64,000 nucleotides of DNA from Candidatus Methanosuratincola sp. (GTDB lineage: Archaea; Thermoproteota; Methanomethylicia; Methanomethylicales; Methanomethylicaceae). Below are positions 7,744 through 17,502 of the stretch, piece after piece. Each line of letters opens with the position of its first letter. Within the stretch, counting starts at the first letter, position 1. The translations under genes and the position numbers were made by a program. Below the pieces are notes generated by a model, which saw only the letters and a program-made list of their open reading frames with translations, ran no database searches and was not told the origin of the DNA. The stretch is taken from the NCBI GenBank assembly GCA_014361455.1, contig JACIVP010000003.1, positions 1-64,000 on the forward strand, read 5' to 3'.

Positions 7744-8826
7744 ATGAGCCTGATGCTGACCAAGGAAGACCTTGCCAAATATCCATTTCTAAAAGAGTCG
7801 GCAACATTTGTAGAGAGCCTACAGCTAGACCTAAGCGATCTCGCTACAGAGGAGTATTCTTGCGTACTCATGAAGGCATTGGCAAGGATAAGGAACGGCA
7901 TAGATCGGACAGCAAAGCCTGTGGATCTCTCTGATCCGGAGACAGAAATCCTTGCTTACCCGCTATCCCTTGCCTTTGTGTACGGCAGTAAGTCCAACTG
8001 GCTCCTCAACAGATTTGCCACTGTTGAGGCCAAGAGGGTTGAGGAGGAGCTCAGAAGAGAACCGGAGGGGAAGCTTGTTGAGATCGCAGAGCTTGGTTTC
8101 GCATGGGATATACAACAGGAGAACCTTAAACTGGAATGGGAGGAGCTCTCATTCAGCATGCCAGTTCATGCGTATCTTGAGGCAGCCACAGGCTTCAATG
8201 ATACCCACTGGAAGCTAATAAACCGCTATGTGAAGGGTGGGCGCGTGTTCCTAAATTCCGGCAGCCTTTCCCGGCTCATTTCCGAGGGTTTTAAGATGAA
8301 GATAATAAGGAGGGGCGCAGAGAGGGAGCTAGCCGACTTTAGACTGCCCGAGGCGCTAAGACGGCACCTGGATGAAATAATGAAGTATGCGCAAAGGAAC
8401 GCGCAGTACGATGAGAAACTCCCTCAGGGCCTGGTCAGCGACGCCAGGCCTCCGTGCATCGTGGCAATAATGGAGGACGTGAAGGCTGGAAAGAGCCTCT
8501 CGCACATGGCTAGGTTTGCGCTTACGACGTTCATGGTAAACGTGGGCGAGGGCGTTGACGAAGTGCTCAAGCTCTTTGGCAATGTCGCGGACTTTGACGA
8601 AGGGAAGGCCAGATACCAGATCGAGCACATAGCAGGGATGATCGGTTCAAAGACAAAATACAAACCCCCTAAATGCGACGTGCTAAGGTCGTTCGGTCTC
8701 TGCGTCGGCATGAATGAGTCCTGCAGAAACGCCAAGCACCCTCTTAACTACTACAGGAGGGAGCTGAAGCGCATGAGTAGGTTCGGAGGTCAGGTTGATG
8801 CGCGAGGTCGTAAGAAGAGAGTTTAA
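7744..8826 (+). CDS. priL: DNA primase large subunit PriL
   Basis: PriL is the regulatory subunit of archaeal primase; its C-terminal 4Fe-4S domain is needed for primer initiation. Four candidate cluster cysteines are visible: C238 (RPPCIV), C311, C320 (CDVLRSFGLC) and C327 (NESCRNA), followed by HPLNYYRRELKRM. The N-terminal helical part contacts PriS. The 360 residues fit the family. It starts 14 bases after the PCNA stop and overlaps priS by 29 bases, implying coupled synthesis of the two subunits. Confidence 0.95.
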   Translation: MSLMLTKEDLAKYPFLKESATFVESLQLDLSDLATEEYSCVLMKALARIRNGIDRTAKPVDLSDPETEILAYPLSLAFVYGSKSNWLLNRFATVEAKRVEEELRREPEGKLVEIAELGFAWDIQQENLKLEWEELSFSMPVHAYLEAATGFNDTHWKLINRYVKGGRVFLNSGSLSRLISEGFKMKIIRRGAERELADFRLPEALRRHLDEIMKYAQRNAQYDEKLPQGLVSDARPPCIVAIMEDVKAGKSLSHMARFALTTFMVNVGEGVDEVLKLFGNVADFDEGKARYQIEHIAGMIGSKTKYKPPKCDVLRSFGLCVGMNESCRNAKHPLNYYRRELKRMSRFGGQVDARGRKKRV

Positions 8827-10021
8827 CCGGTACTATTCAGGGTTGGAAGCAGAAGAACTCAGAGTGCCTGAGATGCCCAAGAGGGAGTTTGCGTTTCTGC
8901 AGTTTGGGGGGGAGGTCATGATAAGACACATGAAGTTCAATGACCCCGCCTCCCTCAAGGGGTACATCGTGGAGAACACGCCTGCCCACATTTACCACTC
9001 CTCTGCGTATTACAAGACCCCCGATGCGGTGGACATGAACGAAAAGGGGTGGCAGAGTGCGGATCTAGTATTCGACGTGGACTCGGACCACATTCGAACA
9101 GTGTGCAAGGAAAAGCACGATAGGTGGCGATGCATGGAGTGCGGCAGGGAAGGCCTAGGGTTCCCACCCGAGAGCTGCCCGAATTGCAGTATGAAGAAGA
9201 TCGATACGCGAACCTGGATCTGCGAGGATTGCCTTGAGGCTGCTAAGAAGGAGGTGATCAAGGTTATCGACGAGTACCTAATCCCTGACTTTGGGATTGG
9301 AGGGTCCGATTTCGATGTCTTCTTCTCTGGACACAGAGGGTACCACATACATGTAAGGAGCGAATCGGTCCGCGCGCTTTCTGGGGACGGTAGGAGGGAG
9401 ATCGCGGACTACGTCAGGGGGATCGGACTGGACGTTAGGTCGCACGGATTCAGGGATGTGAAAAACGAGATCCTTGTGGGTCCAGACATGAAGGATGGCG
9501 GCTGGAGAGGAAGGATCGCAAGGGCAGTCTATGAATTCGTCAACAGGTCTTCCTTCGTGGAGCTAAAGGAGGTGGTAGCTCCGAATGTAGCGAAGAACCT
9601 CTCTGAGAACAAGGAGAAGTTTCTAAAGAACATCGCATCCGACCCGCCTTACTGGGGGGGTCTGAAGGGATACACCTTAGAAAGCCTTGAGAAGATCGCA
9701 CTGGCATCGATCAAGGACCTCGTCTGCAACATTGACGAGAGGGTCACGATCGACTCGAAGAGGCTCATCAGGTGCCCCAACAGCCTCCATGGGAAATCAG
9801 CGCTCAAGACCCTCCGCGTAGGGTACAGCAATATTGACGATTTCGATCCGCTGAAGGAGGCCGTCGCCTTCAGGCGGGGGAGCATAAGGGTATATGTTAA
9901 AGAAGCTCCCCGTGTTAGGATAGGGGATGACGAGCTGGGGCCTCTCGACGATAAGACCTTGGAGGTCCCCCTAGCGCTTGGCCTATATCTTATATGTAGG
10001 GGGGCGGCCGAGCCGAGGTGA
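8798..10021 (+). CDS. priS: DNA primase small catalytic subunit PriS
   Basis: PriS is the catalytic subunit of archaeal/eukaryotic-type primase. The first two catalytic aspartates are in ADLVFDVDSDH (D93 and D95), and SGHRGYHIHV supplies the conserved histidine region. A zinc-binding insertion carries CKEKHDRWRCMECG, PESCPNC and ICEDC. Start ATG 8798 follows GGAGGT at 8785-8790 and lies inside priL; the alternative TTG 8795 is only one codon upstream. Its TGA is followed after seven bases by the GINS gene. Confidence 0.95.
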   Translation: MREVVRREFNRYYSGLEAEELRVPEMPKREFAFLQFGGEVMIRHMKFNDPASLKGYIVENTPAHIYHSSAYYKTPDAVDMNEKGWQSADLVFDVDSDHIRTVCKEKHDRWRCMECGREGLGFPPESCPNCSMKKIDTRTWICEDCLEAAKKEVIKVIDEYLIPDFGIGGSDFDVFFSGHRGYHIHVRSESVRALSGDGRREIADYVRGIGLDVRSHGFRDVKNEILVGPDMKDGGWRGRIARAVYEFVNRSSFVELKEVVAPNVAKNLSENKEKFLKNIASDPPYWGGLKGYTLESLEKIALASIKDLVCNIDERVTIDSKRLIRCPNSLHGKSALKTLRVGYSNIDDFDPLKEAVAFRRGSIRVYVKEAPRVRIGDDELGPLDDKTLEVPLALGLYLICRGAAEPR

Positions 10022-10028
10022 AATTTGG

Positions 10029-10502
10029 ATGTACAAGAGAATATTGGATTCCTGGACCGCCGAGAGGGAAAGCGAGGAACTGCAGAGGCTCCCGGAAGGA
10101 TTCAATGATGAAGTGAACAGGTATCTCGAAATGCTCGGTGGAGGGGCTGAAGGCGTAAGAGGAAGACTGATGGAGGAAGAGCTCAGAAGAGCGAAGGTCG
10201 CCCTTACGGAACTCAGGCTCCTTAGGAAAGGCAAGATATGCAGGGACTTTTTGTCCGGCACGCTGGATCTCGAAAGACTGCTAGACGACGAGAAGGGGCT
10301 ATTCAAAGAAAAAGTGGCTGAACCTGCACCGACCGACGGTACAAAAAAGATATTAGCCAGATTGCTCCGAGATGTTCCACCGTTCGTAGGGGTAGATTTA
10401 AAAACATATGGCCCCTATAAGACCGAGGATGTTGCGCTGCTTCCAGCGCAGAATGCTGAGGCCCTCATCAAGAGGGGGATTGCAGTAGAGATCAAGAGGT
10501 AA
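10029..10502 (+). CDS. gins15: GINS complex subunit, Gins51/Gins15 type
   Basis: GINS joins MCM and Cdc45/GAN in the archaeal replicative helicase. The protein has an N-terminal helical A domain (MYKRILDSWTAERESEELQ..., with LMEEELRRAKVALTELRLLRKGKI) followed by a small C-terminal beta domain (VPPFVGVDLKTYGPYKTEDVA...). This A-then-B order marks the Sld5/Psf1-like (Gins15/51) subunit rather than Gins23. The start ATG 10029 is chosen because GAGGTGA at 10015-10021 is a ribosome binding site and because the sequence before it is not conserved-looking. It sits directly downstream of priS. Confidence 0.85.
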   Translation: MYKRILDSWTAERESEELQRLPEGFNDEVNRYLEMLGGGAEGVRGRLMEEELRRAKVALTELRLLRKGKICRDFLSGTLDLERLLDDEKGLFKEKVAEPAPTDGTKKILARLLRDVPPFVGVDLKTYGPYKTEDVALLPAQNAEALIKRGIAVEIKR

Positions 10503-10508
10503 TTCAGG

Positions 10509-10784
10509 ATGAAGGCGCCAAAAGAGATGAATACGTATTGTCCGAGGTGCAAGGCATACACGGCCCACAGCGTGACCCTTTATAAGAAGGGGAAGGAGAG
10601 GGCACTGGCAGAGGGCACAAGAAGGTACGAGAGGAAGAAGCTCGGTTACGGTAGCTCCAGGAAGCCGGTCCAGAAGAGGACTGCAAAAACCACCAAGAAA
10701 CTCAGCCTCAAGCTGAAGTGCAAGAAGTGCGGCTACCAGAACCAGAAGAAGGGAATCAGGCTCAAGAAGCTGGAGATAGTCTGA
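10509..10784 (+). CDS. rpl44e: 50S ribosomal protein L44e
   Basis: L44e (eL42) is a zinc-binding large-subunit protein near the E site. The sequence opens with [20 protein letters not shown] and has a second CKKCG pair near the end, with the basic [18 protein letters not shown] stretch between them that is typical of the family. It starts seven bases after the GINS stop and is followed immediately by S27e, the usual archaeal pairing. Confidence 0.96.
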   Translation: MKAPKEMNTYCPRCKAYTAHSVTLYKKGKERALAEGTRRYERKKLGYGSSRKPVQKRTAKTTKKLSLKLKCKKCGYQNQKKGIRLKKLEIV

Positions 10785-10794
10785 GGTGCACAAT

Positions 10795-10992
10795 ATGAAG
10801 AGAAAAGAGATGCTCACACCAGTACCGAGAAGCAGATTTTACATGGTACAGTGCCCCGAATGCGGGAACGAACAGACCGTGTTCTCGCATGTCGCCACTG
10901 TTGTGAAGTGCAATATTTGCGGAAAGGATCTGGCACTGCCGACCGGTGGTAAGAGCATGATACTCTCTGACAAGATCAGGGAGATCAGCTAG
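10795..10992 (+). CDS. rps27e: 30S ribosomal protein S27e
   Basis: S27e is a small zinc-ribbon protein of the 30S subunit. The sequence shows VQCPECGNEQTVFSHVATVVKCNICG, the C4 ribbon, followed by LALPTGGKS. ATG 10795 gives a standard 65-residue product; GTG 10786 would add three residues. It sits ten bases after L44e and is followed by a 120-base gap before the aIF2-alpha gene. Confidence 0.95.
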   Translation: MKRKEMLTPVPRSRFYMVQCPECGNEQTVFSHVATVVKCNICGKDLALPTGGKSMILSDKIREIS

Positions 10993-11113
10993 ATCATCTT
11001 TTTTGGCTTTTTTGCGTTCCCAATACTTGTTGGGATAAACTTATAACTTGTCGTTTGGTATGCTTACTTCAAGTTGAATGTAATACTCACTCGATGATCA
11101 AAGGTGTTTACTA

Positions 11114-11899
11114 ATGGTGCTGAGAAGGAAGGAATACCCAGAGATCGGGGAGTACATCATCGCGACTGCGGTGAGGCTCCAAGAGCACGGCGTGTATGTG
11201 AGCTTGGATGAATACGGAAAGAATGGCTACATCCCCATCGGCGAGATTGCTTCTACCTGGGTAAAGAACATAAAGGACTTTGTGAAGGAGGGGCAGAAGC
11301 TCGTACTCAAGGTGATAAGGATCGATGAGAAGAAGGGGCACATCGACCTTTCCCTCAGGAAAGTGACCGAGAGGGAGAAGAAGGAGAAGCTCATCCAGTG
11401 GAAGAAGTCGAAGAAGGCTGAGAAGATCTTGGAGATGACTGCCAAGAAGCTTGGTGTTGAGTTACAGGAAGCGGTCAGGCTGATCGGGATTCCTCTAGAA
11501 GATAAGTTCGGCGATCTCTACTCTGCACTCGAGCAGCTTGTTCAGAGGGGCCCAAAGTCACTCTTAGATGCAGGCATAACCGAAGAGTGGGCGAACGCGC
11601 TCTACAATGCTGCGAAGGATCACATCGAGGCTCCGATGGTCCAGATAACGGGAGAGGTCAAGCTCACCACGTACAGGCCCGAGGGCATCGAGGACATCAA
11701 GAGTGCACTCACTGAAGGGATTAAGGCTATCGACCCGAAGGTCGCCAAGGTAGAGATGTACACGCTGGGCGCACCCAGGTACAGGATAGAGGTCTCTGCC
11801 AAGGACTACAGGATTGCAGAGGAGCAGATGAAGTCGGCGGTCGATGCAATTGTGACTAGATTCAAGAAGTCTGGCGGGGCTGCCGAGTTCGTCCGGTAA
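11114..11899 (+). CDS. eif2a: Translation initiation factor 2 subunit alpha
   Basis: aIF2-alpha is part of the heterotrimer that brings initiator tRNA to the ribosome. The N-terminal S1 domain is clear (PEIGEYIIATAVRLQEHGVYVSLDEYG... ending HIDLSLRKV). A helical middle domain follows, then a C-terminal alpha/beta domain (VQITGEVKLTTYRPEGIEDIK, YRIEVSAKDYRIAEEQM) that contacts the gamma subunit. The start is ATG 11114. AT-rich sequence around 11037-11050 may be a promoter separating this gene from S27e. Nop10 follows after 15 bases, as in many archaea. Confidence 0.96.
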   Translation: MVLRRKEYPEIGEYIIATAVRLQEHGVYVSLDEYGKNGYIPIGEIASTWVKNIKDFVKEGQKLVLKVIRIDEKKGHIDLSLRKVTEREKKEKLIQWKKSKKAEKILEMTAKKLGVELQEAVRLIGIPLEDKFGDLYSALEQLVQRGPKSLLDAGITEEWANALYNAAKDHIEAPMVQITGEVKLTTYRPEGIEDIKSALTEGIKAIDPKVAKVEMYTLGAPRYRIEVSAKDYRIAEEQMKSAVDAIVTRFKKSGGAAEFVR

Positions 11900-11914
11900 A
11901 GCGGGGGTTTGCAG

Positions 11915-12088
11915 ATGAGGGGGATGCTGAGGAGGTGCACATCGTGCGGCGCATACACCATAAAACAGGATTCGTGCCCTCGTTGCGGCGGAGCCCTCAA
12001 GATCCCACACCCTGCGAAATTCTCTCCGTATGACAAGTATAGCAGGTTCCGCCTAGCTCTGAAGGAAGAAAGCGCCAAGAAAGGTTAG
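11915..12088 (+). CDS. nop10: H/ACA ribonucleoprotein protein Nop10
   Basis: Nop10 is the small zinc-containing component of the H/ACA RNP that guides pseudouridylation, binding Cbf5. The 57-residue product contains LRRCTSCGAYTIKQDSCPRC (the C4 zinc ribbon) and then HPAKFSPYDKYSRFRLALK, the conserved Cbf5-binding linear part. ATG 11915 is used; ATG 11924 would also leave the family core intact. It is downstream of aIF2-alpha, its usual archaeal neighbour. Confidence 0.93.
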   Translation: MRGMLRRCTSCGAYTIKQDSCPRCGGALKIPHPAKFSPYDKYSRFRLALKEESAKKG

Positions 12089-12110
12089 GTTAGAAAAAAA
12101 GGGCATCAGG

Positions 12111-14144
12111 TCACGGGTAATTGATCTTGTAGACCAGCACCCACCCGTTGCTTGGCGACCTGTAGACTAGATCGTAGTTTTGTGGGGCGGAGATCGTTAT
12201 CCCAAGCGTCTGGTTGTAGGCTTCTATATACGGGTAGAAGAGCAGCTGATATAGCGTTGTGTTTGCAGCCTTCGGACCGGCCGGGAGCGGGTAGCTGTAG
12301 AGTGTGCCTCCGATGTTTATTGTCACTGCCGAGATGTAGTCGGATACGTTGTAGCCTGCCCACACCATCATTGCAGTAGACTTCTCAAAGTCTCCAAGTA
12401 TGTACCATGGGGGCAGCGCTAGCGGCGGATTAGTGGACACTAGTGTGAACGGCTCGTATACGACGACGTATGAGACGTTCAGCTGCCTAAATATATCAAG
12501 AGAGACGGACTCGTTGTTGAGTAAGGCTTCCGCCACTAGAGTGATCTGCGTCCCGTTGATTGTGGCATTGTCATCTATAACGGATTTGTTGGCCATGACA
12601 TTTATCCAGTAGCCATAGTCCCACCAGCAACCGACAATCGCATCTTGAGGGATGTTGTCTCTCATCCATGCGAGGGCCTCTATCCAGTCGGGGATTTCCT
12701 GGCTCAGCCCAGTTGAAGCCGAGACGATCATTGCCGGGCGGTCGGCGTACTTGAGACCGGCAGAGTCGACAACAATAGGCATCAGAGTGGCAGCAATCAA
12801 GGCGATCGTGAAGAATCCATAATACTTGCTGAGCTGCGAGGCTTTACTCTTTCGGTCCAGCTCATGCTTCAGAACAGGCCTGACCGTTGTGATTATAGAT
12901 GTCAGGGCATAACCTGCAGCTATTGCTATCGCCGGGGCCGCAAGGATCATGAGGCGGACGAACGAGCCTGCACCGTAGAGGGCGGTTAGCGCCAAAAGGG
13001 CGATGAAGATGGCCTCGTCGCTGAAGCGCCTCACTGCATAGAATACCCCCACCGGCAGTAGCAGCACCAAGGAACGGTACGTCAAGAAGAAATGAGACCA
13101 TGTGGATGGATTCTGCTCCCCGACTGTCCTGACAGCCTCTTCCGCCCGCGAGAACGGGTTCACAATCGCCAAGAACTTTCCACTGATGTCTCCGAACACC
13201 CCCGAAAGCGTCAGAACTCCTGCCACGGCAAGGACAGAAATGATCACGCCGAGGGTGAACCTGGTCCTCTTCTTCGGGTCAGGTATCTCATCAGCGAGGG
13301 TCCGTACGATGCACACGAAGAACGCGACAAATGAGCCGATAGTGTACGGTGATATGAGCATCCCAATGCCGTATGCAGGGGTCGCTGCGACGGCGAAGAG
13401 CGTTATCGAGGAGACAATCGTAAAGGAGGTGGTCATCCTCCGGCTCCACCTGCCGATTAGAACCATTATCAGGACATAGAGTGCCAGGAAGTTTATAGTG
13501 TAGAGGAAGCCCCTCCAGGAGATTGCCATCAGGGCAAGCCCAAGCCCAGAGATCACTGCATACGGAACGGTCTTACCGCGGAGTGACTTGACGAAGAAGA
13601 CGAGAGCCACGAGCATCCCAATCATCCCAACCGACTCGGTGTCGAAAAAGCCGAGCGAAGTCCTCTGGATTGCTGTTGAGTCTATGGCCAAGATCAGGGA
13701 TGTGAGCAACCCCACCCCCCTGTTTACGAGCTCCTTACCGAGGAAGTAGCCGAGAAGGATGATGACACCACCAGCAAAAACTGGGAAGAAGACGACCACG
13801 TCAAAGAGCGGCACATTTATGCCTAGGAAGTTCAACAGGAGGTAGACGGCCGCGCCTGTGAAAGGAACCCCTGGCAGACCAGCCGTGGACTGGTCGGTGC
13901 CCCAGGGCGCCCACCTAGTGGGATCAAACCAAGTATACCATGCGCTGAACCCGTTCTCGACAATATACTGCGCCCCCTTATACTGGATGTAAGGGTCGAA
14001 TTCGTCGAGGTAAATCCCCCATTTCATTGGGAGGAGACGAACCGCCACTCCAAAGGCGACTAACGCAATTAGTGAGATGTAGACCACAAGGTCATCGAGA
14101 CCGAACTTAACGCCCCTCGAAAGGGAATCTGCCCAACGACCCAT
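12111..14144 (-). CDS. aglB: Oligosaccharyltransferase, STT3/AglB family
   Basis: AglB transfers a dolichol-linked glycan to asparagine in N-x-S/T sequons on the outer face of the membrane. The protein has about a dozen membrane segments in the first 450 residues, an early acidic motif (MKWGIYLDEFDPYIQYKG, with the catalytic-type DEFD), and then the WWDYGYW motif at about residues 503-509 in the C-terminal extracellular domain. Its 677 residues are at the short end for the family. It is divergent from ileS across a 152-base gap that should hold both promoters, and its end lies 22 bases from the convergent Nop10 stop. Confidence 0.93.
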   Translation of the reverse strand: MGRWADSLSRGVKFGLDDLVVYISLIALVAFGVAVRLLPMKWGIYLDEFDPYIQYKGAQYIVENGFSAWYTWFDPTRWAPWGTDQSTAGLPGVPFTGAAVYLLLNFLGINVPLFDVVVFFPVFAGGVIILLGYFLGKELVNRGVGLLTSLILAIDSTAIQRTSLGFFDTESVGMIGMLVALVFFVKSLRGKTVPYAVISGLGLALMAISWRGFLYTINFLALYVLIMVLIGRWSRRMTTSFTIVSSITLFAVAATPAYGIGMLISPYTIGSFVAFFVCIVRTLADEIPDPKKRTRFTLGVIISVLAVAGVLTLSGVFGDISGKFLAIVNPFSRAEEAVRTVGEQNPSTWSHFFLTYRSLVLLLPVGVFYAVRRFSDEAIFIALLALTALYGAGSFVRLMILAAPAIAIAAGYALTSIITTVRPVLKHELDRKSKASQLSKYYGFFTIALIAATLMPIVVDSAGLKYADRPAMIVSASTGLSQEIPDWIEALAWMRDNIPQDAIVGCWWDYGYWINVMANKSVIDDNATINGTQITLVAEALLNNESVSLDIFRQLNVSYVVVYEPFTLVSTNPPLALPPWYILGDFEKSTAMMVWAGYNVSDYISAVTINIGGTLYSYPLPAGPKAANTTLYQLLFYPYIEAYNQTLGITISAPQNYDLVYRSPSNGWVLVYKINYP

Positions 14145-14296
14145 TATCGATACACCAAAACAATTGACCTTATCCTGGGAATAATTTAAACCCTATGGTG
14201 TTGACTACCATCCGGAGGCCCTATAGAAGACTCAAGTATCAAGGAAAGAGTTAATATCGAAGCGGCTCAAGATTTCAGATAATCGGGGTAGACGGC

Positions 14297-17200
14297 ATGT
14301 CGCGGATAGGTAGGATGCCAAAGGACTACGACTCAAAGACTGTCGAGGAAGGGGTTTTTGCATATTGGAGGGAGAGAGGGATCGAGAAAAAGGTCAGGGA
14401 TGCAGGTGAAGGCAAGTTCTATTTCCTGGACGGCCCCCCGTATGTGACTAACCCGATACATGTAGGCACGGCCTGGAACAAGATCCTAAAAGATGCTTAC
14501 ATAAGGTTTTACAGGATGAACGGGTTCAGGGTGAGGGATCAGCCTGGGTTCGACATGCACGGTCTCCCCATAGAAGTGATGGTCGAGAAGAAGATCGGCA
14601 TAAAGAGCAAGAAAGAGATAGAAGCACTGGGCATAGAGAACTTCATAAGGACCTGCAAGGCGTTCGCCCTCGAGAACCTTCAGATTGCGACGAAACAGTT
14701 CAAGAACCTCGGGGTCTGGATGGACTGGGACGCACCTTACAAGACCCTTGACGACCACTATATAGAGTCCGTATGGGCGATGCTGAAAAGAGCAGACGAA
14801 AAGAGGCTCCTCGAGAAGGGGAAGAAGGTCGTCCACTGGTGCCCGCGGTGTGAGACAGTCCTCGCAGGGTACGAGGCCACGGACGAGTATATGGAACTCG
14901 AAGAGGAATCCATATACGTAAAGTTCAAAGTCGAAAGGAAGGAGGACGAGTATATACTGATCTGGACAACGACCCCATGGACCTTGCCTGCAAACGTCGC
15001 TGTGATGGTTCACCCCGATTACACGTATGCGCGTGTCAGATCAGGGGGAGAGACGTACATACTAGCAGAGGATAGGCTTGAACACGTCTTCTCGGATACA
15101 GGAAAGGAGTATGAGGTAATCGAGAGGTTTCCCGGTTCTTACCTGAGGGGGCTGGGCTACAGGGCGCCTCTACTCGAGGAGGTGCCTAAGCAGGCAAAGC
15201 TGAGCCCTGCACATTTCGTCGTGCTCAGCGACCAGTACGTCACGCTTGAGGAGGGGACGGGCTGTGTGCACACCGCGCCAGGCCACGGCGAGGAAGACCA
15301 TGCTGTCGGGGAGCAATATGGTCTCCCAGACTTCTGCCCGGTCGACGATCGCGGGCGCTTTACTGAGGAGGCTGGAAAGTACGTAGGGAAGAGCGTCAGG
15401 GAGACGAACGAAGAGATAATCATGGATCTGAAGTCGAAAGGTCTGCTTTTCAAGACAGAGAGGACGAGGCACAGGTATCCCCACTGCTGGAGGTGCAAGA
15501 CGCCGCTGATCCTGCGGACCGCCTCGCAGTGGTTCATCAGGGTAACAGACCTGAAGGAGCGACTACTTGAGGAGAACGATAAGGTTGACTGGATACCAAA
15601 CTGGGCAGGGAATGCCAGGTTCGGCAACTGGATAAAGAACGCAAAAGACTGGGTTATATCAAGGCAGAGGTACTGGGGGATACCGCTCCCGATCTGGGTC
15701 TGCGACTCATGCGGGAGGCACCGCGTAGTCGGGTCACTTGAGGAGCTCAGGGATAGCACCTCCTCCGAATTTGGCGAGCTTGAGCTCCACCGCCCGTGGG
15801 TAGACAGGATAAAGCTGAGGTGTGACTGCGGTGCCGAGATGCACAGGATCCCGGACGTCGCAGACGTTTGGATGGACTCAGGATCCGCCTCGTTTGCGAG
15901 CCTCGGCTACCCGCGGCAGCAGGAAAACTTTGAAAGGTGGTGGCCGGCCGACCTGATCCTAGAGGGGCAGGATCAGACGAGGGGATGGTTCTACACGCTC
16001 ATGATCTGCAGCGTTGTGCTCTTCGACAAAGCACCCTATAGGAGAGTTCTGATGCATGGCTTCACGACCGCCCAGGACGGGCGGGCGATGCATAAGTCGC
16101 TCGGCAATGTCGTCTTCCCGGAGGAGGTGATTGAGAAGTTCGGCAGGGACGCCCTGAGGTGGTACGAATTGGGCTGCACCACCTGGGAGGACTTAAGATT
16201 CACATGGAAGGCAATAGAGGAGGCTTCCCGGTTCCTCAACATCCTCTGGAGCACCTATTACTTCGCCAGCCTTTACATGAACTTGGACAATTTCGACCCG
16301 GGGAAGCACACAATTGTTGAGGCTGAGAGGGATCTGAGGCTCGAGGATAGGTGGATAATCTCGAAGCTCGAGGGTCTGGTCAGGAGGGTGACCGAAGCGA
16401 TGGACGGGTGCAGGGTATTCGAGGCTGTGAAGGAGCTTGAAGGATTCATGAGGGACGACCTCAGCAGGTGGTACATAAAGCTGATAAGGAGGAGGACATG
16501 GTCCGAGGAGGAGGGCCCGGATAAGATGGCCGCGTACGCAACCCTCAGCCACATCCTGCTGAACTATCTGAAGCTGATCGCCCCGATCGTGCCTTTCATC
16601 TCCGAAGAGATATACAGGAAGGCCTTCTCCGGGCTCGATGGGATGCCGGAGAGCGTCCACATGCTCAGATGGCCTTACCCGTCCGAAGGGAGGATCGACC
16701 CTGCGCTCGAGGAGGAGATGAAGATTGCCAAGGAGATCATAGAAGCATCATTCAGTGCCAGGCAGTCAGCCAGGATAAAGACGAGGATGCCGCTCCTCAG
16801 CATGAAGGTCGTGACGGAGAGCGAAGCCGTCAAGAGGGCGGTCGAGACGATGAGGGGGGTGATAATGGATCAGGCGAACGTGAAGGGGGTCGAAGTGATC
16901 ACCCCCGAGGAGGGGTGGAGAATGAAGGAAGTGGATCTAATTCCGAATAGATCGATCCTTGGACCAGTCTTCAGGGAGAAGAGCGGACTGGTCGCACATG
17001 CCATCAGCAAGATCAACGGAAAGGAGGCGATTGGTGCCTTTGAGAGGGGAGAGACGCTAGTGCTGGAAGTTGATGGTGCCGGCAAGGTAGAGATAAAGAA
17101 GGATTATGTGACATTCCAGGAGAAGCTACCTGAAAACTACAGGAGCGAAAAGTGCAGGTACGGGGAGGTCTTCATCGACACGACCCAGAGTGAAGATCTG

Positions 17201-17467
17201 CTAACAGAGGGGCTCGCCAGGGACGTAGTGAGGAGGATCCAGGAGATGAGGAAGAGGGCCGACCTTAATGTGGATGACTATATCAAAGCCTTTGTGAAGG
17301 TACCGTCCGATGATGCAAGAAAGGTACTTGAGAAGAAGGCGGCGGAAATAGCCAGCGAGGTCAGGGCTAAGGAGCTAACGATATCTCTTGGGGATCCGGA
17401 TTTTGGGGCTCCAGAAGCATGGGAGATCGATGGGGAGAAGTATACCATTAGCATCCAGAAAGTCTAG
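14297..17467 (+). CDS. ileS: Isoleucyl-tRNA synthetase
   Basis: This class I synthetase charges tRNA-Ile. The HIGH-type motif is in GPPYVTNPIHVGTAWNKILK (around residue 50-65), and the KMSKS-type loop is AMHKSLGNVV (about residue 595-605). The CP1 editing domain is present (WTTTPWTLPANVAV and a later TGCVHTAPGHGEED). The 1056-residue length and the archaeal/eukaryotic-type C-terminal domain agree with IleRS. It stands alone on its transcript, with a decayed gene downstream. Confidence 0.97.
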   Translation: MSRIGRMPKDYDSKTVEEGVFAYWRERGIEKKVRDAGEGKFYFLDGPPYVTNPIHVGTAWNKILKDAYIRFYRMNGFRVRDQPGFDMHGLPIEVMVEKKIGIKSKKEIEALGIENFIRTCKAFALENLQIATKQFKNLGVWMDWDAPYKTLDDHYIESVWAMLKRADEKRLLEKGKKVVHWCPRCETVLAGYEATDEYMELEEESIYVKFKVERKEDEYILIWTTTPWTLPANVAVMVHPDYTYARVRSGGETYILAEDRLEHVFSDTGKEYEVIERFPGSYLRGLGYRAPLLEEVPKQAKLSPAHFVVLSDQYVTLEEGTGCVHTAPGHGEEDHAVGEQYGLPDFCPVDDRGRFTEEAGKYVGKSVRETNEEIIMDLKSKGLLFKTERTRHRYPHCWRCKTPLILRTASQWFIRVTDLKERLLEENDKVDWIPNWAGNARFGNWIKNAKDWVISRQRYWGIPLPIWVCDSCGRHRVVGSLEELRDSTSSEFGELELHRPWVDRIKLRCDCGAEMHRIPDVADVWMDSGSASFASLGYPRQQENFERWWPADLILEGQDQTRGWFYTLMICSVVLFDKAPYRRVLMHGFTTAQDGRAMHKSLGNVVFPEEVIEKFGRDALRWYELGCTTWEDLRFTWKAIEEASRFLNILWSTYYFASLYMNLDNFDPGKHTIVEAERDLRLEDRWIISKLEGLVRRVTEAMDGCRVFEAVKELEGFMRDDLSRWYIKLIRRRTWSEEEGPDKMAAYATLSHILLNYLKLIAPIVPFISEEIYRKAFSGLDGMPESVHMLRWPYPSEGRIDPALEEEMKIAKEIIEASFSARQSARIKTRMPLLSMKVVTESEAVKRAVETMRGVIMDQANVKGVEVITPEEGWRMKEVDLIPNRSILGPVFREKSGLVAHAISKINGKEAIGAFERGETLVLEVDGAGKVEIKKDYVTFQEKLPENYRSEKCRYGEVFIDTTQSEDLLTEGLARDVVRRIQEMRKRADLNVDDYIKAFVKVPSDDARKVLEKKAAEIASEVRAKELTISLGDPDFGAPEAWEIDGEKYTISIQKV

Positions 17468-17502
17468 GCGCGCCACTCTCCTAGGTGTTCTTGGGACGGT
17501 GC